Notes under the pieces: model-generated
Database searches by the model: none
Told to the model about the DNA's origin: nothing
The model's input: only the letters and a program-made list of their open reading frames with translations
DNA from: Verticiella sediminum
GTDB lineage: Bacteria > Pseudomonadota > Gammaproteobacteria > Burkholderiales > Burkholderiaceae_B
Reading direction: 5' to 3'
Assembly: GCF_007558815.1 (NCBI RefSeq)
Contig: NZ_VLTJ01000016.1
Span: 1-64,000, forward strand
DNA: 64,000 nt
Made by a program: the position numbers and the translations under genes
Part shown: positions 17,822 through 26,126 of the stretch, piece after piece
How positions within the stretch are numbered: position 1 is the stretch's first letter
Layout: each line of letters opens with the position of its first letter

Positions 17822-19615
17822 ATGACCACGCGCCACAGCGCAGTGCTCGCCGCCCACGGCGAACCCCCGCCAGATAGTCTTCTCCTGGAGCCGAAGGCCC
17901 ACCCGAATCGTGGCGTGCAGGCGCCGGCCGCTAGGCCGGTGCCCTGCGCGCAAGCCCTTTCCGGCGCACAGATCACCGTGCGCCTGCTCGAGCGCCAGGG
18001 TGTGCGCCTGATCACCGGCTATCCGGGCGGCGCCATCCTGCCCATCTACGACGCGCTCGGACAGTCGGCCACGATCCGCCACGTGCTGGCCCGTCACGAA
18101 CAGGGCGCCGGCTTCATCGCCCAGGGCCAGGCGCGCGTTTCGGGCGAGGTGGCGGTGTGCATGACGTCCTCCGGCCCCGGCGCCACCAACCTGCTGACGG
18201 CGATCACCGATGCCAAGCTGGACTCGATCCCCCTGGTGGCGATCACCGGCCAGGTGCCCAAGGCGCAGATCGGTACCGACGCCTTCCAGGAGGTCGACAC
18301 CTACGGGCTGACCCTGCCGATCACCAAGCACAACTTCCTGGTCTCGTCGACCGAGGAACTGCTGGAAGTGATCCCGCGCGCCTTCGCCATCGCTGCCTCC
18401 GGCCGGCCCGGCCCGGTGCTGATCGACATTCCCAAGGACGTGCAGAGCCGCGTCATCGACGTTGCCGAGTGGCCGGAACCCGGCCGGCGCGCAAAGCCGG
18501 CGCCGGCCGATGGCACGGCGCTGGCCGAGGCAGCATCGCTGATCGCCCAGGCAGCGCGCCCGGTGCTCTATCTGGGCGGCGGCGTGATCCATGCCGGCGC
18601 GGCGCCACTGGCCATCGCGCTGGCCGAGAAGGCGAACCTGCCCACCGTGATGACGCTGATGGCGCTGGGCGCCATGCCGGTCGATCACCCGCTCTCGCTC
18701 GGCATGCTGGGCCAGCACGGCGCTCCGTACACCAACCTGGCGCTCGACGAGTGCGACCTCCTGATCGCCGTCGGCGCCCGCTTCGACGATCGCGCCACCG
18801 GCAAGGTCGCGGCCTTCTGCCCGCAGGCGAAGATCGTCCACGTCGACATCGACCCGGCCGAGCTGGACAAGATCAAGACCGCGCACGTCGGCATCGTGGC
18901 GGACGTGGGCGAAGCACTCGCCCGGCTGCTGCCGCTGGTGCCGCGGGCTGCGCGCGAGGCCTGGGGCGGGCGCATCCACGCGCTGAAGGCCGCGCATCCG
19001 CAGCCGCTGCCAGGCCTGGACGATCCGCGCTCGCACTTCGGCCTGATCCGGGCGGTCGCCGCCTGCGTGGGCGACGATGCCATCGTCGTCACCGACGTGG
19101 GCCAGCACCAGATGTGGGCGGCGCAGGCCTATCCGCTGCGCCGGCCGCGCCAGTGGCTGACCTCGGGCGGATTGGGCACGATGGGCTTCGGCCTGCCGGC
19201 GGCGATCGGCGCCGCGCTCGCCGCGCCGGACCGCACGGTGGTGTGCTTCACCGGCGACGGCTCGATCCTGATGAATCTCCAGGAACTGGTCACGGCGGCC
19301 GAGGAGGGCGTCGACGTCAAGATCGTGCTCATGAACAACGCCGTGCTCGGGCTGGTGCACCAGCAGCAGACCTTGTTCTACGGCCAGCGTCTCTTCGCCT
19401 CGGCGTTCCGGGCCATGCCGGATTTCGTCGGCACCGCCCGCGCGCTCGGCATCGCTGCCATCGACCTCGATGCGGCCACCGACCCCTGCGCGGCCCTGGC
19501 CGAGGCCCTGGGCCGGCCCGGTCCCTGCCTGATCCATGCCGGCATCGACGCCGCGCAGAAGGTGTATCCCATGGTGCCCGCGGGCGCCGCCAACCGCGAC
19601 ATGATCGGAGCCTGA
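17822..19615 (+). CDS. ilvB: Acetolactate synthase large (catalytic) subunit
   Basis: ThDP enzyme making acetolactate or acetohydroxybutyrate, the first common step of valine, leucine and isoleucine synthesis. In the 597 residues, ITGYPGGAILPIYDAL and the ThDP-activating glutamate (VLARHEQGAGFIAQG) open the Pyr domain. MTSSGPGATNLLT follows. The FAD/central domain has GARFDDRATGK, and the ThDP-binding motif is GDGSILMNLQEL with VLMNN. About 48 poorly conserved residues precede the first family motif (ALSGAQITVRLLERQGV), longer than usual, but GGAGCC before ATG 17822 supports the start. It is co-transcribed with ilvN and controlled by the valine leader. Confidence 0.97.
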   Translation: MTTRHSAVLAAHGEPPPDSLLLEPKAHPNRGVQAPAARPVPCAQALSGAQITVRLLERQGVRLITGYPGGAILPIYDALGQSATIRHVLARHEQGAGFIAQGQARVSGEVAVCMTSSGPGATNLLTAITDAKLDSIPLVAITGQVPKAQIGTDAFQEVDTYGLTLPITKHNFLVSSTEELLEVIPRAFAIAASGRPGPVLIDIPKDVQSRVIDVAEWPEPGRRAKPAPADGTALAEAASLIAQAARPVLYLGGGVIHAGAAPLAIALAEKANLPTVMTLMALGAMPVDHPLSLGMLGQHGAPYTNLALDECDLLIAVGARFDDRATGKVAAFCPQAKIVHVDIDPAELDKIKTAHVGIVADVGEALARLLPLVPRAAREAWGGRIHALKAAHPQPLPGLDDPRSHFGLIRAVAACVGDDAIVVTDVGQHQMWAAQAYPLRRPRQWLTSGGLGTMGFGLPAAIGAALAAPDRTVVCFTGDGSILMNLQELVTAAEEGVDVKIVLMNNAVLGLVHQQQTLFYGQRLFASAFRAMPDFVGTARALGIAAIDLDAATDPCAALAEALGRPGPCLIHAGIDAAQKVYPMVPAGAANRDMIGA

Positions 19616-19618
19616 ACG

Positions 19619-19987
19619 ATGAACGCCATCACCCAAGACGAAAGCCAGGCGCTGTCGCGCGCCGTGCTGGAGATCGACGTCGCCAACCATCCGGGCGTGA
19701 TGTCGCACGTCGTCGGCCTCTTCGCGCGCCGCGCCTTCAACGTGGAGGGCATTCTCTGCCTGCCCGTCGACGACGGCCGCTGCAGCCGCATCTGGCTGCG
19801 GGTCCATGAGGACGCCAGGCTGGCGCAGATGATCCGTCAGCTCGAAAAGCTGGAGGATGTCGCAGCGGTGCGCCGGCACCACGGCGGGCACGCAGTGTTC
19901 ACTCGGTTGGGTGCCTTCTTCCAGCCGGGTCAGGATGTCCATACAAGTGGGCACGGCGCCGGCGGGGACGGCATCCGGACGGCTTGA
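19619..19987 (+). CDS. ilvN: Acetolactate synthase small (regulatory) subunit
   Basis: 122-residue ACT-domain subunit that binds valine and feedback-inhibits IlvB. The ACT fold is visible in LEIDVANHPGVMSHVVGLFARRAFNVEGILCLP. It lacks the second C-terminal domain of IlvH-type subunits, and its size is like the enterobacterial IlvN of isozyme I, with a short Gly/His-rich tail. It starts 3 nt after the ilvB stop, so the two are translationally linked. Together with the leader this indicates an AHAS-I-like isozyme. Confidence 0.95.
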   Translation: MNAITQDESQALSRAVLEIDVANHPGVMSHVVGLFARRAFNVEGILCLPVDDGRCSRIWLRVHEDARLAQMIRQLEKLEDVAAVRRHHGGHAVFTRLGAFFQPGQDVHTSGHGAGGDGIRTA

Positions 19988-20136
19988 TCGCACGCCTGGG
20001 CGCGGGCCGCGTCGCTGCTGGATCCGGCAAGCGCCTGCGCCAGCGCTGTCTGCAGCTCAGCCGGCTGCTCGGCCCGGCACCGGCAGCCCGTAAGGAAGAT
20101 GCAGACAGCAGGGGCACGGGCTGCACCCTGCACACA

Positions 20137-20166
20137 TGCGAACCATTCGCATTCTCAGACTATAAT
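20137..20166 (+). promoter_or_regulatory. Fur-box-like dyad and -10 element upstream of the FecI-type sigma gene
   Basis: TGCGAA, 3 nt, TTCGCA forms a perfect dyad (20137-20151) running into TTCTCA, resembling Fur-box half-sites. A consensus TATAAT follows at 20161-20166. A Fur site overlapping the -35 region would make the sigma factor iron-repressed, as is typical for fecI-type genes. Confidence 0.6.
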
Positions 20167-20227
20167 GCCGGCACGCCCGCTCGCCACTCAACGCGCTACG
20201 GATTCGGCCGCAGCCACATCGCCGCAC

Positions 20228-20767
20228 ATGCTCGACGGGTTCCGTCGTCTCGATGGCTTTGATCGGACCGTGCTGACTCGCTACTACAGAGACCTGTTGA
20301 ACTTCTGCATGCGCAAGGTGAGAGACCGCGATACCGCGGCCGATCTGGCGCAGGAAAGCTACGCCCGCGTGCTGTCGATGCAGCAGTCGGGCCAGGTGAT
20401 TCTGGAGCCGGGGGCCTTGCTGAGGCAGGTTGCGCTGCGTGCCAAGATCGACCTGGACCGGCGCGCCGAGGTTCGCCAGCACGACGATATAGACGCTCTG
20501 GAAGAGGCCCGCCAGCCCGCAAGCCCGCGGCATCTCCAGCCCGAGGAGGCTTATGCCTCCGCACAGGCCGTCCGGGCCTACCTCGACACCATCGACGCGT
20601 TGCCGCCAAGGTGCCGCGAGGCATTCTGCATGTACCTGTTCGACGGACTGCCGAACAAGGAAATCGCCGAACGCATGGGGGTGTCGCTCAGCATGGTGAA
20701 CCAGTACATCAGCCGCGGCAAGCTCGCCTGCGCGGCCCGCAGGGAGGCGCTCGATCATGGGGGTTGA
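20228..20767 (+). CDS. FecI-type ECF sigma factor
   Basis: Iron-starvation sigma factor of about 179 residues. Region 2 is RYYRDLLNFCMRKVRDRDTAADLAQESYARVL, and region 4 is LPPRCREAFCMYLFDGLPNKEIAERMGVSLSMVNQYISRG. It directs RNA polymerase to the TonB-receptor gene downstream when signalled through FecR. I placed the start at ATG 20228 because TATAAT at 20161 would exclude the in-frame ATG at 20165, and the family begins with a short lead such as LDGFDRTVLTRYY. No strong Shine-Dalgarno is visible, so the start is uncertain. Its end overlaps fecR by 11 nt. Confidence 0.9.
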   Translation: MLDGFRRLDGFDRTVLTRYYRDLLNFCMRKVRDRDTAADLAQESYARVLSMQQSGQVILEPGALLRQVALRAKIDLDRRAEVRQHDDIDALEEARQPASPRHLQPEEAYASAQAVRAYLDTIDALPPRCREAFCMYLFDGLPNKEIAERMGVSLSMVNQYISRGKLACAARREALDHGG

Positions 20768-21887
20768 AGTCGACGAGGCTGCCGAGGCGCGCGAGCTCGA
20801 GGAATACTTTCGCGCGCAGGATCCGATCGACGTCGCGGCGGCGGAATGGCACACCCGCCGCGAGCAAGGCCTCACCGCCGCCGAGCAGGCCGAGTTCGAG
20901 CAATGGATGGCGGCCTGCCCCGCCCATGCGGCTGCCTTTCGTCGCCTGGACGAAGGTCTGGCGGCGCTGCGCAGCCTGCCCGCCGACGCGATTGCCCGGG
21001 TCCGTGCGTCTTCTTGCGCTGCGCCGACCGCCGTGCCTGCTCGGGTTGGACAAGCACCCCGCCCGGGGGCCGGGCGCAGCGACTCGGGCAAAGATGCCCG
21101 CCGTGGGTTCTCGTTGAATCGGGCGTTGTCGCGTCCGGCGTTGGCGGCACTCTGCTGCGTAGCAGTGCTGGCGGGGGGGCTGGGCTGGTATCAGTGGCAG
21201 CAACCGCAGGTCTTTGCCGACAGCTACTCGGTCGAGCGCGGGCAACGCGAGGTGGTCACGCTTCCCGACGGCACCGAACTGGCCATGGACGCCGACACGC
21301 AGGCGCAAGTGGTGCTGTACCGCGACCGTCGGGAAGTGCGCATCAGGGAGGGGCAGATCATGTTCGCTGTTGCGCCCGACAGCGACAAGCCCTTCCACGT
21401 GCTGGCCGGGCCGGCGCGTGTCACCGTGGTGGGCACGCGCTTCTGCGTGCGCTACCGCAGCGCCGGTATGGATGCGGGTGCGGTCAATGTCGCGGTGGAG
21501 GAGGGTCGTGTACGGGTTGCCGGCGGGCACGCGCCGGCGGATGGTGGACCGGCCCCGGCTGTGGATCTGGCGGCGGGCCAGGGCCTTACGGTGTCGCCGA
21601 ACGGTGCACTCGGCCAGGCCGCGGCGGTTGCACCCAGCAGCATTGCGCTTTGGCGCAAAGGCCTGGTGCGCTTCGAGAACACGCCGCTGGCCGATGCCTT
21701 GCTCGAACTCGAACGCTACGGCCCGACCGGGCTGGTGATCCGGAATCCGGCTGTCGCGGCCATGACCATCGGCGGCAGCTACCAGATCGACCGGCCAGGG
21801 GAGTTCGCGCGGATGCTGACGCAGATCCTGCCCGTCAGGCTGGTGCAAGGGCCGGACGGGAAGACCGAGATCGCCGCCGCGTCGTAA
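20757..21887 (+). CDS. FecR-family anti-sigma/signal transducer
   Basis: Inner-membrane regulator of 376 residues that links the outer-membrane receptor to the FecI-type sigma factor. The N-terminal cytoplasmic DUF4880 segment is AAEWHTRREQGLTAAEQAEFEQWM. One membrane helix lies at about residues 127-146 (ALAALCCVAVLAGGLGWYQW). The periplasmic FecR domain has VTLPDGTELAMDADTQAQV and VVGTRFCVRY, and a C-terminal STN-like part ends with GGSYQIDRPGEFARML. It overlaps the sigma gene by 11 nt and is followed by the receptor after 114 nt, the classic fecIRA order. Confidence 0.94.
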   Translation: MGVEVDEAAEARELEEYFRAQDPIDVAAAEWHTRREQGLTAAEQAEFEQWMAACPAHAAAFRRLDEGLAALRSLPADAIARVRASSCAAPTAVPARVGQAPRPGAGRSDSGKDARRGFSLNRALSRPALAALCCVAVLAGGLGWYQWQQPQVFADSYSVERGQREVVTLPDGTELAMDADTQAQVVLYRDRREVRIREGQIMFAVAPDSDKPFHVLAGPARVTVVGTRFCVRYRSAGMDAGAVNVAVEEGRVRVAGGHAPADGGPAPAVDLAAGQGLTVSPNGALGQAAAVAPSSIALWRKGLVRFENTPLADALLELERYGPTGLVIRNPAVAAMTIGGSYQIDRPGEFARMLTQILPVRLVQGPDGKTEIAAAS

Positions 21888-22001
21888 GCGCAGCAGGTGC
21901 ACGCAAGGCGATTGAAAAAGCTTGGCGAGCGGGGGTGCATTTCCGGCGAGTTGGTGCGTCTTTAAGAGTAGTGAGTTTCATTTTCATTCATTACTCGACT
22001 T

Positions 22002-24401
22002 ATGCAACACGTCTCCATGCGCCACGTGCCCCCGCGTTTTCGTCCCGCCCCTCTCGCCTTGGCCATCGCGCTGACCCTGGGCGCGCCGGCGATTGTCCAG
22101 GCCCAGGCCGCCGCCGACGGCGCCGGTGCCATCACCCTGTCCATCGCTGCGCAGCCGCTGGGCTCCGCGCTGAACGAGCTTTCGGCGGCCACCGGTACGC
22201 CCATCGGGTTTTCTCCGGCGCTGGTGGCCGGCAAGACGGCGCTCTCGGTCAACGGGGCGCTCACGGTGGGGCAGGCGGTGGAGCAGCTTCTGGCGGGAAG
22301 TGGATTGATCGCAGTGCAGGAGGGCAGCGGCATTGTCATCAAGCCCGCGCCTATGGGTGCAACAGTGATGCTGACGCCCATCACAGTGACGGCGGCACGC
22401 GATGGAACCACCGAAGACACGGGCAGCTACGCCCAGACCGGCCCCAGCCGCACCGCCACCGGCCTGAACCTCTCTCTGCGTGAAACGCCGCAATCCGTCA
22501 CCGTGATGACGCGCCAGCGCATGGACGACTTCAAGCTGCAGACGCTGACCGACGTGATGGAGCAGACGCCCGGCCTTACCGTCGATCACCAGGGGGACGG
22601 CAACAATTTCCTGGTGCGCGGCGACAACGTCAATCTGCAGGTCGACGGCCTGCGTCAGATGGCGAGCGGCTGGTATGCCAATACGCAGATGCTGTACACG
22701 ATGGACGACATGGCGGAGATCGACCGCATCGAGGTGCTCAAAGGCTCTTCCGGCCTGATGAACGGCGATGGCAAGTACGGTGCCACCATCAACATGATCC
22801 GCAAGCGCCCGACACACGACTTCCGGGCCAGCATCGGCGCAGGCGCCGGAAGCTGGGACAACTACCGCGCCGACGTGGACGTGGGCGGACCGCTCAATGC
22901 CAGTGGCACGGTGCGCGGCCGTCTGGTGGCGGCGGCGGCGGACGGCAAGGATTTCCGCGACTACACCAAGCGTCGCAACCAGACGCTGTACGGCACGCTG
23001 GACGTGGACCTGACGCCCGACACGCTGCTCAATGCGGGCTTTACTTATCGCCGCCGCGAGTATTACGGCGCGGGCAGCACCAGCATGATTCAGGCCTATT
23101 CGGCCGATGGGCAGTACCTGGGCCTGCAGCCGCGCTCGTTCAATGTGGGGGCGCCCTGGTCCGGCTACGAGCAGGATACCCGCACCGTGTTTGCCAGCCT
23201 GGAGCATCGTTTCGGCAACGGCTGGACGGCCAAACTGCGTGCCAGCGACGAAAAAACCGAAATGCCCTATGGCGAAACGGGCATCTGGTTCACCGGCATA
23301 CCCGAGGTGGTCGACATCAGCAGGGCCGAGGACCACGCCAACCGCAATCGCAGTGTCGCCTTCGATTTGCAGGGTCCATTCCAGCTTCTCGGCATGACCC
23401 ATGAACTGATGATCGGCGCCGATACCGCCCGCACCAGTTCCGACACCTATTCGGCCAACAAGCGTCTCACCAATCCGGGGCTGGACTATGCCGACGGCGG
23501 CGGCGCCATCGTGCGGCCGGACGACATCGGCAGCTACCCGGTGGACAACCACAGCTACTTCAGTTCCCGGCGCCATTCCTTCTACGCCGCCGGCCGCTTC
23601 AGTCTGGCCGATCCGGTCAAGTTGATCGCGGGCGCGCGCGTCACCAACTACCAGCAATACGACCTCACGCCCTACGCCTATTCGAACTACGACTTCAGGA
23701 GAAACGGCGTCGTCACGCCCTATGCCGGGCTGGTGGTGGACGTGCACGAGAACGTCTCGCTCTATGGCAGCTACGCCAGCATCTTCAAGCCGCAAAGCGT
23801 CATCGACGCGCAGGGCAGGACTCTCGACCCCGAGGAGGGCAAGACCTATGAGGTCGGGGCCAAGGGCGAATTCTTCGATCAACGCCTGAATGCCAGCATC
23901 GCCCACTTCTGGATGAAGACCGACAACGTGGCCGAGAGTACGGGCGAGGTCATGCCGGATGGCACGGCCATCTATCGCGCGGTCTCGGGCGTCACGCGGC
24001 GGGGCTACGAGCTGGAGCTTTCCGGCGAGCTGGCCCCGGGCTGGCAGGCCCAGGGCGGCTTCGTCATGAACGACAGCAGCCTGGACAGCACAGGTTACAT
24101 CCCCAGGAACCAGTTCAAGCTGGCCACCACCTACCAGTTCGCCGGCGCGTTGAACGGCTTGACCGTGGGCGCGGCCACGCGCTGGCAAAGCAAGACATCG
24201 GCCGGCCCGCTCGTGCAGCCGTCGTTCTGGCTCGTCGACCTGATGGCGCGGTACCGTGTGAGTCGCCACTTCAGCGTGAACCTGAACGTCAGGAACGTGC
24301 TCGACAAGGCCTACTTCGCCGGCCTGCGGGATTTCGGCCGGATCCAGTACACCTGGGGTGCGCCGCGCAGCGTGACCGTGGGCATGCGCTACGACTTCTG
24401 A
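22002..24401 (+). CDS. TonB-dependent siderophore receptor with N-terminal signalling domain
   Basis: Outer-membrane ferric-siderophore receptor of 799 residues, FecA/FpvA type. After a signal peptide ending near VQAQA comes an STN signalling domain (ITLSIAAQPLGSALNELSAA to about residue 115) that contacts FecR. The plug follows (ETPQSVTVMTRQRMDDF, VEQTP-like MEQTPGLTV, FLVRGDN, EVLKGSSGLMNGDG). The 22-strand barrel ends in the canonical aromatic terminus (VGMRYDF). Because of the STN domain it should induce its own synthesis via the upstream FecI/FecR pair. The siderophore is unknown. An internal ATG at 22017 is an alternative start. Confidence 0.95.
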   Translation: MQHVSMRHVPPRFRPAPLALAIALTLGAPAIVQAQAAADGAGAITLSIAAQPLGSALNELSAATGTPIGFSPALVAGKTALSVNGALTVGQAVEQLLAGSGLIAVQEGSGIVIKPAPMGATVMLTPITVTAARDGTTEDTGSYAQTGPSRTATGLNLSLRETPQSVTVMTRQRMDDFKLQTLTDVMEQTPGLTVDHQGDGNNFLVRGDNVNLQVDGLRQMASGWYANTQMLYTMDDMAEIDRIEVLKGSSGLMNGDGKYGATINMIRKRPTHDFRASIGAGAGSWDNYRADVDVGGPLNASGTVRGRLVAAAADGKDFRDYTKRRNQTLYGTLDVDLTPDTLLNAGFTYRRREYYGAGSTSMIQAYSADGQYLGLQPRSFNVGAPWSGYEQDTRTVFASLEHRFGNGWTAKLRASDEKTEMPYGETGIWFTGIPEVVDISRAEDHANRNRSVAFDLQGPFQLLGMTHELMIGADTARTSSDTYSANKRLTNPGLDYADGGGAIVRPDDIGSYPVDNHSYFSSRRHSFYAAGRFSLADPVKLIAGARVTNYQQYDLTPYAYSNYDFRRNGVVTPYAGLVVDVHENVSLYGSYASIFKPQSVIDAQGRTLDPEEGKTYEVGAKGEFFDQRLNASIAHFWMKTDNVAESTGEVMPDGTAIYRAVSGVTRRGYELELSGELAPGWQAQGGFVMNDSSLDSTGYIPRNQFKLATTYQFAGALNGLTVGAATRWQSKTSAGPLVQPSFWLVDLMARYRVSRHFSVNLNVRNVLDKAYFAGLRDFGRIQYTWGAPRSVTVGMRYDF

Positions 24402-24439
24402 TCCTCGGCTGGTGGCCGGATCGCCGACCCGGGGTATTC

Positions 24440-24467
24440 GCCGGCCGGCATGCGCATGCCGGCCGGC
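24440..24467. terminator. Perfect 28-bp palindrome between convergent genes
   Basis: The 28 nt read identically on both strands (GCCGGCCGGCATGC followed by its exact complement). It lies in the 71-nt gap between the convergent TonB-receptor and Bug genes, so it is a likely bidirectional transcription stop, although no T-run is present. Confidence 0.65.
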
Positions 24468-24472
24468 ACCGA

Positions 24473-25453
24473 TCAGTTCGTCTTGCTGAGCCCGGCCTCC
24501 CGCACGATCCCGCTCCAGCGCGCGAGCTCCTTCCTGACGAAGGCCTCCGCCGCCGCCGTCGAGCCTGTCAGCGGCAGATTGCCGTCGGCCACCACGCGCT
24601 CGATCACCTCGTCCTGCGCCAGGGCGACCTGCACTTCCCGGTGCAGGCGTTCGATGACGGCCGCAGGCGTGCCGCGCGGGGCCATGAGGACTTTCCATTC
24701 GCTGACTTCGATCCCGGGGTAGCCGAGTTCGGCCAATGTGGGTACGTCCGGCAGCAGCGGCAGGCGCTGGGCGGAGGTGACGGCCAGCGCGCGCAAACGG
24801 CCTCCCTGGAGCAAGGGCAGCGCGCCGGGCGGAGTCGCGAACATGGCATCGGTGATGCCGCCGACGACGTCCTGCAGCGCTGGCGCCGTACCGCGGTAAG
24901 GGACGGTGACGAACTTGGCGCCGACGACGGTGCCCAGCATTTCGCCGACCAGTTGGCCGACGGTTCCGGCCCCGGCCGAGGCGAGCGTCAAATGCTTGGC
25001 CTGATGCGCTTTGACGAGGTCGGCCAGGTCGGAATAGGAGGCATCCGCGCGAACGACCAGCACGACCGGCTGTTCGGCCAGCGTGGCGATCGGCACGAAG
25101 TCGTGCAGCACGTCGTAGGGCAGGGTGCGAAAGAGTTCCGGATTGATCGCGACGGTGGCCGTCTGGCCGATGCCGATGGTGTAGCCGTCGGGCTTGGCCT
25201 TGGCGGCTGCCTCCATGCCGATGATGCCGCTGGCCCCGGGCTTGTTCTCGACGACGACGGTCCAGCGGGTATTGGCGGCGATGGCGTTGCCGATCACGCG
25301 GGCCATGTGATCGGTGCCGCCGCCGGCGGGCGCCGGCACCACCAGCCTTATGGGCTGCCGTGGATACTCGGCTTGGGCACGTGCCGGGTCGCTGGCGGCG
25401 CCGATGGTGGCCAGCGCGAGCGCGACGGTCGCGGTCATGCGCGTGATTGTCAT
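24473..25453 (-). CDS. Bug-family periplasmic carboxylate receptor
   Basis: Solute-binding protein of 326 residues with signal peptide MTITRMTATVALALATIG, cleaved near ARAQA. Bug signatures are VVPAPAGGGTDHMARVIGNA, ENKPGASGIIGMEAAAK, DGYTIGIGQTATVAIN and VPTLAELGYPGIEVSEW. GGAG precedes the ATG. It is the last gene of the minus-strand run YrdC-like/lyase/LeuC/LeuD, 41 nt after leuD, so it presumably captures the di- or tricarboxylate handled by those enzymes. Confidence 0.95.
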   Translation of the reverse strand: MTITRMTATVALALATIGAASDPARAQAEYPRQPIRLVVPAPAGGGTDHMARVIGNAIAANTRWTVVVENKPGASGIIGMEAAAKAKPDGYTIGIGQTATVAINPELFRTLPYDVLHDFVPIATLAEQPVVLVVRADASYSDLADLVKAHQAKHLTLASAGAGTVGQLVGEMLGTVVGAKFVTVPYRGTAPALQDVVGGITDAMFATPPGALPLLQGGRLRALAVTSAQRLPLLPDVPTLAELGYPGIEVSEWKVLMAPRGTPAAVIERLHREVQVALAQDEVIERVVADGNLPLTGSTAAAEAFVRKELARWSGIVREAGLSKTN

Positions 25454-25494
25454 GGTGTGTCTCCTCTCTCTTTTCGTGGTGTCGTGGCCGGCTG

Positions 25495-26115
25495 TCAGCG
25501 CCAGATCCAGGGTCGGCGCACGCGGTCGGCAGCCTGGAAATCGGTGATTCGTTCCTGCAGCCGCAGCGTGAGCCCGATGGCGTCGAGCCCGGCCAGCAGC
25601 ATGCTGCGCTCGTTGGCGGGCACGGCCAGCGGCCAGGCGCGACCGTCGGCCAGGCTTGCGCGCTCGGCTTCCAGATCCACCGTCATCACGAGTACGCCCG
25701 TCTCGGCTGCGGCGGCGAGGGACTCCAGATCGCTGCGTGGCAGCACCACCGGCAGCACCCCATTGCGATAGCAGTTGTTCTTGAAGATGGCGCCGAAGCT
25801 CGCGGCGAAGACGGCGCGGATGCCGAACTGGCGCAGCGCCCAGACGGCCTGTTCCCGCGAGGAGCCGCTGCCGAAGTTGGCGCCGCTCACCAGAAAACAG
25901 GCCTGCCGGAAAGGGGCCCGGTTGAGCACGAAGTCGGGGTTCTCCCGGCGCCTTCCGTCGGCGTCCTGCACATAGCGCCAGCCGGCCATCAGTTTCTCGC
26001 CGTATCCCGCCTTGCCCGGCTGCGTCATCTCCCGCGAGGGGATCAGCACGTCGGTATCGATGTTGTCGCGCAAGAGCGGCGCGACGATGCCGGTGACCCG
26101 TACGAAGGTTTCCAT
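25495..26115 (-). CDS. 3-isopropylmalate dehydratase small-subunit family protein (LeuD type)
   Basis: 206-residue swivel-domain subunit of an aconitase-family hydro-lyase. Motifs are DNIDTDVLIPSREM, FLVSGANFGSGSSREQAVWAL (substrate-binding GSGSSREQA loop), FGAIFKNNCYRNGVLPV and a C-terminal LTLRLQERITDF. It pairs with the large subunit whose gene ends 11 nt upstream. The surroundings (Bug receptor, C-C lyase, LysR, no leuB) argue against leucine biosynthesis and for hydration or dehydration of another methylated or substituted malate or maleate. AGGAG precedes the ATG. Confidence 0.95.
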   Translation of the reverse strand: METFVRVTGIVAPLLRDNIDTDVLIPSREMTQPGKAGYGEKLMAGWRYVQDADGRRRENPDFVLNRAPFRQACFLVSGANFGSGSSREQAVWALRQFGIRAVFAASFGAIFKNNCYRNGVLPVVLPRSDLESLAAAAETGVLVMTVDLEAERASLADGRAWPLAVPANERSMLLAGLDAIGLTLRLQERITDFQAADRVRRPWIWR

Positions 26116-26126
26116 GTGCCGGTCTC

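Noticed and set aside
17585-19993. Long minus-strand open frame opposite ilvBN
   Set aside because: Shadow of the ilvB frame in GC-rich DNA; no domain, and it would cross the attenuator.
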